The notes under the pieces were generated by a model. It saw only the letters and a list, made by a program, of their open reading frames with translations. It was not told the origin of the DNA and ran no database searches. Both the position numbers and the translations under genes were made by a program. A stretch of 64,000 nt of DNA, taken from Saccharum officinarum (Eukaryota; Streptophyta; Magnoliopsida; Poales; Poaceae). This document shows, piece by piece, positions 21,676-32,223 of this stretch. Each line of letters starts with the position of its first letter. Position 1 is the stretch's first letter. The stretch spans positions 96,638,932-96,702,931 of the forward strand of contig CM036168.1 of NCBI GenBank assembly GCA_020631735.1, read 5' to 3'.

Positions 21676-23001
21676 GAGTAAAGTCCATCCCCGGTCCCTA
21701 AACTTGTATCGTTGTGTCATCCCGGTCCCTAAACTCGCAAATTGACTGTTGAGGTCCTCAAACTTGTTCATCTGTGTCATCTCGGTCCCTAAACTTGTTC
21801 GGCTGTATCATCCCGGTCCCTAAACTTAAAAATCACTCATTTAGGTCTTTAAACTTGTTCAGTTGTGTCATCTTGGTTCCTAAACTTGATTTTAAGTCTC
21901 ATCTGGGTCAAAACAGGGCGATATAAAAACACTATATCAAAAATTAAGTCATGACTTTTTCATATGAGCTCAAATGAAGACAAACTTTATATCAAAATTA
22001 TAGCCCTCGACGCGATGTACAACTTAGTAGTTGAAAAGTTTTTTAATTAAAACTGTTTAGGGTCCCACAATATTGTTGTAAGTTTATAGATTTTGAAATT
22101 TAAAATTTAAAATTTAAAATTATCAAACAATCTTAGGTACTGACATAGTCTATATGAAAGTTATAGTTCTTAATATGATCTACAACTTTATAGTTGAAAA
22201 GTTTTTTATTTGAAGTCATTTAGTGTCCCAAAATTTAATTTTAAATTTTAAATTTTAAAATCTATAAACTTACAATAATATTTTGAGACTCTAAACAGTT
22301 TTAATTCAAAAACTTTCCAACTACAAAGTTGTAGATCGCGTCGAGGGCTACAATTTTAATATAAAGTTTGTCTTCATTCGAGCTCATGAAAAAATTATGA
22401 ATTAATTTTTGATAAAGAGTTTTAGATTGCTATATTTTGATCCAAATGAGACTCAAAACTAAGTTTAGGGACCGGGGTGACACAACCAGGGTTTTTTTTA
22501 TCGGCCGAAAGTCGCCGATATTTCCGAAATTTCCTTTTTATCTCCGGGGTCCGATAAAATTTGATATCAGCCAAATTTTTCCTATCTTTCCTGTTTCTAC
22601 ACAGACAATCCAAAATCAGTCACGCGACGATCCAACACTTATAATGATTTATTCTTGTTTTGATTTGTGAACAAGTGATGTTTAATATCTTAGGAATAGT
22701 TTCAAGTCAAATTCTACAAATTTTTTGAAAAAAAAAATTAAATTTTTTTGAATTTGGTTCGATATTTCCGATATATCTTGTTTATCCTCTTTATCTATGA
22801 CGTCCGATAAATTTTAATTTCCGATAATGAAAACCTTGGACACAACTAAACAAGTTTGAGGACCTAAATGAGTGATTTCCAAGTTCAGGGACCGAGATGA
22901 CATAGCTGAACAATTTTGAGGACCTAAACGGTCGATTTGCGAGTTTAGAGACCAGAATGACACAGCCAAACAAATTTAGGAACCGGTGATGGACTTTACT
23001 C
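21676..23001. mobile_element. Non-autonomous long-TIR MULE (foldback-like)
   Basis: Begins GAGTAAAGTCCATC and ends with its inverse GATGGACTTTACTC. It is flanked by a perfect 9 bp duplication, the Mutator signature. The two arms are inverted copies over several hundred bases: repeated TCCCTAAACTTG phrases at 21690-21890 mirror CAAGTTTAGG-type phrases at 22850-22985, and the CCCTCGACGCGAT block near 22004 mirrors ATCGCGTCGAGGG near 22334. No coding sequence. A hAT-type insertion (22487-22838) lies in the right arm. Confidence 0.9.
22487..22838. mobile_element. hAT-type non-autonomous element inside the MULE
   Basis: Starts CAGGGTTTT and ends AAAACCTTG (inverse CAAGGTTTT). It is flanked by a perfect 8 bp duplication, GACACAAC at 22479-22486 and 22839-22846. 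The interior contains repeated CCGATATTTCCG/CCGATA phrases. An 8 bp duplication fits hAT. Confidence 0.85.
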
Positions 23002-23014
23002 CAAAAATAACATG

Positions 23015-23257
23015 AGTGCTTGTTTAGTTCCCAAAAAATTTCCTAAAAAGTGCTACAGTAGCCATCACATCAAATCTTTAGACGCATGCATAGAACATTA
23101 AATATAGGTAAAAAAATAACAAATTGTACAATTTGTTTGCAAATGTCGAGACGAATATTTTGAGCCTAGTTAGTTCATGGTTGGACAAATTTTACCAAAT
23201 AACAACGAAAGTGCTGCAATAATTTTTCTCAAAATATTTTCGGATCTAAACACGGCC
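23015..23257. mobile_element. hAT-like MITE of the GCTTGTTTAGTTCC family
   Basis: GCTTGTTTAGTTCC at the left pairs with GGATCTAAACACGGCC at the right. The interior has GCTACAGTAGCCATCACATC and GAGACGAATATTTTGAGCC, hallmark phrases of a MITE family abundant in sorghum and relatives. Related copies lie at 36454-36696 and 37995-38255. It abuts the 3' end of the membrane-protein gene. Confidence 0.75.
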
Positions 23258-23335
23258 TGACTGCCGTACAAACATTTACTGTACGGTAAATCAACGGTAC
23301 CTCGTAGGTTAAACAGAATACAGATAGTTTTGTTC

Positions 23336-24547
23336 CTAAGACGTGGGGAGGGCATTACTGGCGACCTTTGCGGCGAGCGGGACGGCCACCAGCATCTCCA
23401 CGATGGGGAGGATGTTGCTCAGGAACACCACGCACGCCGCCGCGTTCTTGTCGTGCCGGGGGCTGCAGAGGGGCCTCGCCACCCGTCCCAGGCTGGACAC
23501 GACGGCGGCGAGCAAGGTGAACACCAGCGCCTTCGTGTACATGTCGTACTCCGGCGTTCCAAGCAGCGCGGCGTAGGCCGCACCCAGCATGCCGAAGCCG
23601 AACGTGGCCACGACGGCAGTCGGCAACATCTCCATCTTGTTCTCAGCGATCTCATGCTGGCCCTGCTCTGCAGTGTCGTCAGTGAACAGGTTCACGGCAT
23701 AATACATGGCAGCCACGGTGATCTCCGGGAAGAGTGCGAGCACGGTGTCGCCGCCGAGAAACTCCTTGGCAATAGTCAACGCGGTGACCGCGAGCAAGGC
23801 GATGACGGCGTCCTTCAGGTACCTCACGAGGGACAGCACCTTGTCCCTCGCGGCACTAGTCCTGTACCCAAGCGGCATGCAGGTGGCCACGACCAGGAAC
23901 ACGCTGAGGGCCGACGCCAGGAAGGACACGGAGAGGTCGAACCGGTGGCCCAGCGCCCGGAAGCTGGAGTTGTTGAGGTAGCCGAACAGGAGCGTGGTCT
24001 GCACGGCGAAGGCCGTCGCGGTGGCGAACAGGGCAACCTTGCGGCCGCTCTTGATCCCCGCCTCGAACGCCTCGTCGCGCATGCTGTCCTCCGTCGGCGT
24101 CGCGTGGTACGCGAGAATGCCGATGAGGCCCTGTATAGGCAGCAGATTGAGAGACAACAAGATGCTGTCTTCACTTATGAGGAGGAGCAGCAGGGAGTTC
24201 GTCGCGACCAGCGCCGCGCCGCCGATGATGCAGAGGAACTGGATGAACCGGATGTGCCCCTTATGCAGCTGCCTGTGTCCTGACAAGAACAATTTCAGGT
24301 AGACCAGCAGGAGCGCAGAAAGGTACGCGATGACCAAGAAGCAACCGCCGGCCACCAGGATGTGCCGGTGCAACAGAGCATCTTTGCGCACCGAGAAAGC
24401 TGCGGTGAGGAAGCCGGTCGCAGTGGCAATAGTGCCTTGAGCGAATGATGAGGTACGCTTCAGTATCCTATTTGTTGCCTGCTTTGGCTCCTCTGGATCA
24501 TTCTTGGAAGGAGCATTCAACTCTGGGTCATCCATTGTGCTCTTTAC
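23336..24547 (-). CDS. Multi-pass membrane protein, paralogue 1, main exon
   Basis: This exon encodes about 403 residues and ends at the stop at 23336-23338. With the small upstream exon (26872-26898) the protein would be about 412 residues; a start at the internal ATG at 24535 (MDDPELN) would give 399. The N-terminus is polar (DPEEPKQATNRILKRTSSF). About nine or ten hydrophobic segments follow, for example GGCFLVIAYLSALLLVYL, IIGGAALVATNSLLLLLI, VTALTIAKEFLGG and FPEITVAAMYYAVNLF. No known transporter or enzyme motif was recognised and no signal peptide is seen. It is clearly homologous to the broken copy at 29396-31027 (shared EFLxGxxVLxxFP, YYxVxLF and TKALVF/LKTAMF patterns), so these are tandem duplicates. 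The acceptor TTTTCTTTTGAAG lies just before 24547. Function unknown; integral membrane location is inferred from hydropathy by eye. Confidence 0.75.
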   Translation of the reverse strand, partial: VKSTMDDPELNAPSKNDPEEPKQATNRILKRTSSFAQGTIATATGFLTAAFSVRKDALLHRHILVAGGCFLVIAYLSALLLVYLKLFLSGHRQLHKGHIRFIQFLCIIGGAALVATNSLLLLLISEDSILLSLNLLPIQGLIGILAYHATPTEDSMRDEAFEAGIKSGRKVALFATATAFAVQTTLLFGYLNNSSFRALGHRFDLSVSFLASALSVFLVVATCMPLGYRTSAARDKVLSLVRYLKDAVIALLAVTALTIAKEFLGGDTVLALFPEITVAAMYYAVNLFTDDTAEQGQHEIAENKMEMLPTAVVATFGFGMLGAAYAALLGTPEYDMYTKALVFTLLAAVVSSLGRVARPLCSPRHDKNAAACVVFLSNILPIVEMLVAVPLAAKVASNALPTS

Positions 24548-25220
24548 CTTCAAAAGAAAAGTCCATCAGGGATTAACAAACTTTCTCTCTAAAATTAAGC
24601 TAATTTCATAATGGATGTCTATTAGAGGCGCCAGTACTTTGCTAGAAAGTCAGCAATTGAGGCCATGATCTCGACATGCCAGAATACATTTCAGAAGGTA
24701 AACAACTAGTAATCAATTCAAACCACAAAGTAAACTGCTAATAAATGAGGTTAACTAACTATACAAAACGCACTCTGAAAATATATAATATGAATTATCC
24801 AGGTCGCTACCCTAACACAAACAGCACACGTTAATTTCGTTTCCCTTCTGCAAAATCGTGTACATAAGCAGCGGTATACCTAACTAACAAAGGTTGATCA
24901 AGATTGTCACATTCTCCCTTTTCTGAAAAAAAAATGAAGAATTGCTTCTCAACAGATCTACACATATAACTGGCATTCAGAAAACTTATGATTGAGCTGT
25001 AAACACGCCAGTATTGAATATCCTGGCAAATAGATTCACATGTTCATTTCATAATATGCCGATTCAAAAGACTAGGCTTGCGATAAGATCAGTTTTCTTA
25101 AGAAACAACTACAGTGAAACATGGAAATCCTTTTTATGACTACAAAAGAGTATAAGATAGCAGTAAGTTGGCTTCAAAACTTCAGGCCATGCTTTCAAGT
25201 CACCATAGACATAACTAACT

Positions 25221-25478
25221 AATTCCTCCTGTTTGCAAATACTTCATGTTTGAACAAGATTTGAGTCAAACCTTTAAAATTTTGATTACAAGTATTTTTA
25301 AGCATTTATTATAGAAAAGAAACTTGAAGATCATATTAATAGATTTTTCTTGAAAAGTAATTTCATAACAAACATAAATTTATTAGATATATTTACATTC
25401 TTAATAGTGATCAAAGGTATGATTTGGAGACTGTGTTATTGTCCAAAATGTCAAATAACTGCAAACTAGAGGGAGAAC
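25221..25478. mobile_element. Stowaway-like MITE in the intron
   Basis: ATTCCTCCTGTTTGCAAATA at the left is an approximate inverse of TAACTGCAAACTAGAGGGAG at the right. The flanking TA is not clean. Confidence 0.5.
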
Positions 25479-25499
25479 AAATCAGGTCAGCACACAAGG

Positions 25500-25604
25500 G
25501 GTGGTGGCCATTCGCCACCGGTGCCTGGTCCTGCTGTTCGTTTTTACAAACTCTATTCCTTCTTAATGAAATACGGGTCCAATGCCCCATCGAGAAAAAA
25601 AAAA
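25500..25604 (+). mobile_element. 5'-truncated LINE 3' end with 14 bp target-site duplication
   Basis: A 105 bp insert ends in an A-run after CTTCTTAATGAAATACGGG, the usual 3' end wording of plant L1 elements. GTCAGCACACAAGG flanks it on both sides (25486-25499 and 25605-25618), as left by target-primed reverse transcription. Confidence 0.85.
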
Positions 25605-26871
25605 GTCAGCACACAAGGAAACTTTATTGGGCGTGTAACAAATTATCTCTCAGATGCCAGCGCTGATTTCAAAATCAACGTCTGTCAGACGCCCCAAACT
25701 TTGCAGGAAAGCTGAGTGCTAAACTTTAGGCCATGCTTTCAACACAATGGAATACAAATGTCAGAGGGGTAAACATCTAGGGATCAGTTTGTACTTAGTA
25801 CCACAAGATAATCTGTATAGGAATTTGAACTATGCAGGCCACAACCGAAATACCTAACCCAAAACGTATTGATATTTGACAAGAACAGTGTTCTTATTGG
25901 GATAATACATTTTCTCTCTTGCTGCATACTACCCTTCAACATATTTCTTACCAAGGTTGAGGCGCAAAATGAAAGTAGCAAAAAGCTTACAAATGCAAAC
26001 TACAAAGGACTAGGCTTGGCAGTTGGCAGTAAGCTCAGTTTCCATCAAGAATCAGCTATTGTGAAACATGAAAAATTCTTTTTATGACTACAATTTCTTG
26101 TATGATAAAAAAAAATCAGGCTTCAGACTTCTTCAGAGAAGAAGCATAAGACTAGAAGTATTACAAGCATACACACCCGAAGTTTAAATTCATTATAGGC
26201 ACCCAACTACAGTCCAATACGAAAAATAAAGTAGAAGGCCCAACCATTGGATGCGAAGAAAAGCATATAGCTCTTGAGTTAGGCAGCTGTAAGTCGGCTG
26301 ATAAACTTCAGTCCATGCTTTCAACGCACCAAAACACATATCAGAGATGTAATCAGGTAGAAAGAGGTCATAGCACAAGACAACGCTAATTGACGATCTT
26401 AACTGTGAACTGGAGATCCTCTCATTGTTCAGTACAGGAACATCTAAGGCAAATATTACATCAGATAGTTCATTGGTTGTCAAATTTGTCTCCATAAAAA
26501 CATGCGTACTTCATAAGCTCTGTAAATATGATCGTCGTACATATTTTTTCCTGGATTCAGGTTTTAAAAGCTAACAGATAAACTGACATAGGAATTGCTA
26601 AACATAGGACTAGACAGGACAGCAAGTTCAGTTTGCGTCAGAAAGCAACTATCTTGGGTAACATGGAAATCTTTGTCGTGAATAACATGGATTTGGCTAC
26701 AGATCTGGCTATGAAATAAATCATCTTTTAACACGGATTTCGCCACAAATCTCACTTGGAGAGGGTCCAAAAAGGGCAGAACAGGAACCTGATTAAACGC
26801 GCTTAAAAGGAAGATAGGCATGGAAAAAGTTCAAAAAAACTGAAGCAAGCAACAAGGATTTGCCTGTGTAC

Positions 26872-26898
26872 CTGTGAAGGATAGGAGTTTGCTGCCAT
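26872..26898 (-). CDS. Membrane protein paralogue 1, candidate first exon
   Basis: ATG followed by codons for AANSYPSQ and a consensus donor CAG|GTACAC. Phase 0 matches the exon starting at 24547. The neighbouring paralogue has the same design: a 10-codon first exon ending CAG before a phase-0 intron. That parallel is the main support; the codons themselves are too few to prove coding. Confidence 0.45.
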
Positions 26899-28520
26899 GG
26901 AGGGGCGTCCGTCCCCGAGTAGCCTCCCAGCAGTGGTGGTCTTGAGTCTCTTGACAGTATTTGTTTCAAAAAAAAAAGTCTCTTGACAGTAGGAAAGAGG
27001 GGAGGGGATCAGGGAAGGCTACAGACAAGGAAAGACTTCTGTTCCTAGTGCGTCAACGCATGGCTTGCTGGGAAATTTCTTGTCACACAACACAATAAAT
27101 TATTGATTTGTTCGCGTTAAAATAAATAAATTATTGGTTTGTCCAAGAGTAGTATAAATTATCTATCGCTGTTTGTCAAACTGTGCTCTTTGTTCTTTTC
27201 TTATCTTTGTATCTCATCCTAGATTGATGCAATAAACTTCGAATACACCGGAGAATGTTAGTTGTTAGCAACGGATTATTAGTGAATGGCTCCAAGTGAG
27301 GCCTCAGTAATATGCCTTGTCAGTGCTACTCATGTTTAACGTTTCGGTTTACTCATTGCCCCTTGCCAGCCATAATTATCGCAGCATTGATACCATAAGC
27401 AGTTTCCAGTTGGGTACTCACTCTGTGCGGACACAATATTCCTCGGTTCGTCGCTTGATTTGTGATTGAACAGTGATTGGAGCCGCAAAGCATCTCCATA
27501 CCATGTGGGGCCACACGATAGAGACAAAAACGAGGCCACCCAAGTCCTGACTTTTTGAATTATACGTGCTTGTCGATATGCCTTTCGGTCTGTGGGGACG
27601 AGGACGATTTGTATGGCGACGATATTTCCAGGCTACTCCGGCTGCCAAATACGAGTTTCCAAGAACCTATTAGGCTCTGAGTAACTTCGCAGCAAATGCT
27701 ATCCCAAAAAAACTTGGCACCAAAGAAAAAAAATGTCCTTCGTGGGTCAAGTAGCTATCAATCTACTTATCATGGACGTTGGCCCCTTGACTACCTCAAG
27801 AATCTTCCTCAACCGAAAGGGTTCGTGTTGGTTGTTGCTTCCGTACAAAGAGCTGGTAAAAAGGAAAGAATCTCAACCAAAGGTTTTTGAACAAGTCACC
27901 CAAAAGTCTTGCTTGCCCAATTCTGGAGCAGAATTCCTGACCAAATCTATGCCACAGGCCACAGCCTATATACCCTGCAGGGGACAGAAAGATTATCTGC
28001 CGGTGCAGTGGTTGTGGTTCTGGCAAACTGTGAGTCTTGCAGTAGTCCATTAGGGCAGCACCAACGCTGGCGTATATGATTGTTTGCCTGAAGAAAAAGG
28101 TGTGTTCACACGTTGGCACGGAGCACAGGAACCACGGTCTCTCCATCACAGGCTATAGTGGACAAATTTGCTTCAATTCTCTCTTCTCATAGAGTCCAGA
28201 GGCTTTTGCTTCAGTCTGTCAACTTTGTCATTTCAAAGTTGCTCCAGGGAATTTGCTTTTACCCCACAGTGCACTCTCCGATAGCTGCTTCAGCATTGTG
28301 TCGGTTGGGGCAATTGGCTCCTCTACAAGCTACACTGGTACTCTACGAGGCTATCAACTGGGTAGCTTTTTTTGTCCCAGCCTAGCTGGACTGACGAGGC
28401 ATATATACAACGTGGAGCGTTGTAGAAGGCCTTAGCAGCCTAGCATAGCACTGAACCTGACTTGCATATGGTTCTGACACACCTGAACGGCAAGGGACTG
28501 TTCTGGCCTTGCGGGGTACT
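26899..28520. other. Intergenic / 5' flank of paralogue 1
   Basis: No gene recognised. The purine-rich stretch at 26930-27020 contains a duplicated GTCTCTTGACAGTA phrase. Short open frames on both strands at 27330-28390 lack domains. Confidence 0.4.
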
Positions 28521-28523
28521 TAA

Positions 28524-28819
28524 GGGTGCATTTGGTAGGGCTCCGGATTCTTATAAAAACTTTTTAGATACAGATTCTCTCTAGAAATGTTTTCAGTGAT
28601 GAATCGAAATCACTTTGTGAAACCGTTTGGCTGGTAGACTAGATTCTGATTTATAAGAGAAAGGAGGTCAAGAAACAGAACTGAATCTGGCGAAACCAGC
28701 CTTTGGCCAATTCATGTTTCTAGGCAAGAAACCAGAAACGTTTCCAGTTTTCACCATTTGGAAGTGATTCTCTGGTTCTAGCAGAGAATCTGGAACAATT
28801 CAGCTTGCCAAGCGCACCC
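28524..28819. mobile_element. PIF/Harbinger-type (Tourist-like) MITE
   Basis: GGGTGCATTTGG at the left and CCAAGCGCACCC at the right are inverted with two mismatches. TAA flanks both sides (28521-28523, 28820-28822), the 3 bp duplication typical of PIF/Harbinger. Confidence 0.8.
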
Positions 28820-29151
28820 TAAGTCCAAGTAGCCTTCCCTCTCATGCACATGCTTCCGCCGCTCGTTCCCTTAGGCTTCTGCGAAATTTTAGGTTAAATG
28901 GGATACCTGTGATGTGAAATAGAACAATCTCCAAATCTTTGCTGTGTTTGCCTTTCCTTTGAACCAAAAACAGGGCCTTAACGCTTAAAAACTGAAAATA
29001 ACCACGGATCATCAAGAAATTTTCTGCCAAAAAGAGCTTTAGAAAAAGCAATATTAGGAAAACTTACAAACAGGCAGAGGTGCTCACGTCATAAGCAAAA
29101 GAACCGCATCCATGGAAAAAAGGGTGAAAGCGATTCGGTTGGACTGATGTA

Positions 29152-29266
29152 CCCCCTCCGTTCTAAATTATAAATTGCTCTAGCTTTCTTAAATACACTG
29201 TTTTCACTATGCGCTATGTATCTAAAGGAAAAAAATAGAACAATTTATAATTTGAAACGGCCGAAG
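29152..29266. mobile_element. Stowaway MITE
   Basis: CCCCCTCCGTTCTAAATTAT at the left and ATAATTTGAAACGGCCGAAG at the right, flanked by TA (29150-29151, 29267-29268). This is the classic CTCCGTT end of grass Stowaway elements. Confidence 0.8.
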
Positions 29267-29395
29267 TACTAGAAAGGGTACCCAGACTGAGTGCCAAATG
29301 CAGTAACAAAAAAGTTACTGCTGGAACTCTACGGCATGTACTCTACCACAGGAAAAACTGTGCCAGACTGCCGGTTCCCACGAAATAGCCAAAGA

Positions 29396-30639
29396 CTAGC
29401 GGTTGACGTAATGGTCGACGAAGACCTTGAGCACCAATGGAATGGCAGCCAGAAGCGCCAGCAGGGGAAAAGCGAGAGCGACACCAGCAATGCCGAACTC
29501 GATGACTCCTCCCACTCCGGCCTCAGGCATGTGAAGTGGGATTGCCAGACGGCTCAAGCTTGACAGAACCGCAAGTAACAGGATGAACATAGCGGTCTTG
29601 AGGTAGAAGCCATAGTGATCTGTCCCCATGAAAGCCGCATAGAGTCCAGTCATTAGCGTGAACCCCGCGGCGGCAACGATCCGGAAGGTGGAGTCCAGCG
29701 GTGAGCTCTCCTCTCGGGTTGACATGCCGAGAACAGCTTCACCACGTAGTACAGGACAATTGCGACGGCGTCCGGGAAGAAGGAGAGCACAACGAAGCCG
29801 TCCAGGAACTCCACCGAGACGACTAGCGCCATCATCACCAGAGCGGCCAGCACAGCACTCCTGAGCCTCTCGACGACTCTGATGAGAACCTTCAGCATGT
29901 CGTCCGGAAGACTCGCCAGCGGCATGGCGCACACCATCATTGCGATCAGGGAGAGCGTCGAGGTGGCGTAGCACGCAGTGAGGTCCAGCGGCGGGTCACG
30001 CTTCACCTGATGATTACTGCCAGGGGTCTTCAGGTAGCTAAAGGCGACGCCCCCCTGAAGAGTGAAGGAGACAATGGTGCCAACGGTGGCCATATCAAAG
30101 GTGCCCTTCATGGTCGAGTCGTACCTGCTGCCAAGCTCCGAGCTGGGTTCCTCCCGCATCCATGCTCCAGCGCTCACGGCCACACCGACAAGCAACACCA
30201 CCGGCCCAAGAAGAACTGACAGCAACATGTTGCTTCGGTTCGTCACGATGACGAGGATTGTGTCAGCCACGATTAGCATCACACCGGTGACCGCGACGAG
30301 GATAGTGAGAGCCCAGCACCAGACACGGCCCCGCCGGCCATACTGATACACGAAGAACTCAGACATCATTAGAACCACAGCACACAAGAAGGTCATGAAT
30401 ATGAATAGGCCCTCGTCAACGAGGAGGCTGCTGAGGCGAGCTCTGCTGTGGTTTGTGGTCGAGTAAAGGGGTTTCATGTCCTTGTAGCTTGATAGCGCCG
30501 CCGTGATGAACACCATGATAGCCGACAGGACCGTCTGGTAGAAAGTTTTTATTCTGTCAGATTCTGACTTCACCAGGTCAGATGCGGGGTTCTCAACGAT
30601 CGATCCGTTTCCAATGTGGGGTTCCTCTTCGATGGATCC
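29396..30639 (-). pseudogene. Multi-pass membrane protein, paralogue 2, main exon with frameshift
   Basis: The exon starts after the acceptor CTGTGCAG at 30640 with GSIEEEPHIGNG and reads open to about 29725 through hydrophobic segments such as FIFMTFLCAVVLMMSEFF, LTILVAVTGVMLIVADTI and FPDAVAIVLYYVVKLF. Homology to paralogue 1 then moves to another frame (STREESSPLDSTFRIVAAAG, then LYAAFMGTDHYGFYLKTAMF) and runs to the stop at 29396. The exon length, 1244 nt, is one short of a multiple of three, so one lost base near 29725-29735 explains the shift. Intact, it would give about 424 residues with its first exon, close to its neighbour. Either a recent pseudogene or an assembly error; everything else looks intact. 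Function unknown. Confidence 0.75.
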
Positions 30640-30997
30640 CTGCACAGCAAGACCACAAAGGGAGATTACTACTTGGGCACAATGCAAAGTTCACTAACAT
30701 CAACTTTAATAGATAGCCTGATGAGGGTGGGGGTACAAATCTGTAATGAAAAGTAAATTTCCATTACCCTGGCACAACCAAAACAATCATGTCCCACGTT
30801 GAACTCTGCTTTCAAAGTGCAAAAATGAAAGAAACAAAACTAAGGTTTGCTATATGATTGAGAATATACAAGCAGCACATGAAAAGTACTAGGAGATAAT
30901 GCTTGCACAACAATGGTGAAAATCAACAGCTAAAACAGATCTAGAAATCCACAACAAAATCCAAGAAATCACCCGCACATATCACATGGTAGTTTAC
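30640..30997 (-). other. Intron of paralogue 2
   Basis: 358 bp with donor CAG|GTAAAC and acceptor TGTGCAG|GG, phase 0. It is far shorter than the equivalent 2.3 kb intron of paralogue 1. Confidence 0.6.
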
Positions 30998-31027
30998 CTG
31001 AAGTGGCTGTTCCATTTCTGTATCCAT
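30998..31027 (-). CDS. Paralogue 2, candidate first exon
   Basis: Ten codons, MDTEMEQPLQ, ending CAG before a good donor. The same position and phase as in paralogue 1 support it. A possible acceptor (CTCTTCTAG) near 31075 suggests a further 5'UTR exon upstream. Confidence 0.5.
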
Positions 31028-31079
31028 GCTCGTATGGCCAACAGAGACCAGATGCAGCTTGCCCTCCACACCAGCTAGA

Positions 31080-32223
31080 AGAGGAAGAGGAGGGTGCTCC
31101 TGAACCAGATAGAAACAATGTATAGAGAATTTAGAATGACCCGGAGCTATAAACCAGAGAATCTGGTGCCACTGAATATAGTACCGGGGGAGTAGACTTG
31201 CAGAGTCTTTCAACAAATATCTAAGCAAAGCTGAAATCATTGCCCGATCGTCTAATAACAAACACCAAAACAAGAGTCAGTCTGAATTTTCATTTGACCA
31301 GCACAGTGAATCAGTGCTGACTGTTGACTGTTGACTGTTGACCAGCACAGTGAAATATGTCTGGATGGCTTTGTATGTCTCCAGGAGAGACGTTCCTCTG
31401 CAGGACAGCAAGAGTACTACGATCTGTTCGGAAAAGGTTACTTAAATCATTTCAGAGCACAAATATCTCAAGAATTTCCATCTCCCTCAAAAAAGTCTCA
31501 AATCGTTTTTGTTATCATAATTTCTTTGTGCTCCACACGTATTTCTCTATGAGACAAGAAAGAAAACAGAACAGACAGATGCATTTGGTACAGGAAGTGT
31601 AAACTTTCAGATTGCAAGGTGAAAGGGAAAATATACTAATGACACGAGTTGAGCCTAACCCAACTACTGAAACTGTACTTGCAATTCCTTTCTTTTTGTC
31701 AGGACCTTTTTCTTTTGGGCATCTGCAGTCAGTAAACCGAAGTGTGATTGTGTGAAGAATGTTTGCCAGCATTTTTGCCACATTATCTACCTAATCAACC
31801 ACATGGCAATTAGCAAGGCCTCAATCCGATGAAATACAGAGCACTATGAGAGGGAAACAAATCTCCAGCGACAAACTTAGAATAAGATCATAACAGAAAA
31901 CGCCAAAGCCACGGCAATAAATCTGCTCATAGCAGTGATAGTAGAGGAAACCAATCATGAAGACTTTGTCAGTCGTCAAAATTCATACAACTCAATAGTG
32001 CTGGTCAATGAATATTATTCTTTCCAAAATTTCGGTTTAACATCGGATGTATGATGTATTCTATCATTTCAAACTGAAATACATGGCATTTCTGCAGTAC
32101 ATACAAAGCATACAGCTTTACAATTCCAGAAGTAATAGAAAAGCCAGAACAAGAGTAAAAACCAGAATAGAACTATGAACTATGACTGAGAGGGGCATAT
32201 GAATTACCAGCTGGCTGTTAGAG
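31080..32223. other. Intergenic between paralogue 2 and CIPK
   Basis: 5' flank of paralogue 2 and 3' flank of the kinase. A short GACTGTT run repeats at 31318-31342. No gene or bounded repeat recognised. Confidence 0.4.

Larger units (their letters stand above)
24548..26871 (-). other. Proposed intron of paralogue 1, 2.3 kb
   Basis: Donor CAG|GTACAC at 26871 and acceptor TTTTGAAG ending at 24548; joining is in phase 0. The intron carries a Stowaway-like MITE, a LINE 3' fragment and about three diverged tandem repeat units. There is no transcript evidence, so an additional exon cannot be excluded. Confidence 0.5.

Noticed and set aside
23330..24283. 317-codon plus-strand open frame
   Set aside because: It is the antisense of the membrane-protein exon; high GC at third positions of the real gene keeps the opposite frame open.
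24533..24535. Internal ATG (MDDPELN) as the only start of paralogue 1
   Set aside because: Not excluded, but the matching first-exon design of both paralogues makes the upstream exon the better model.
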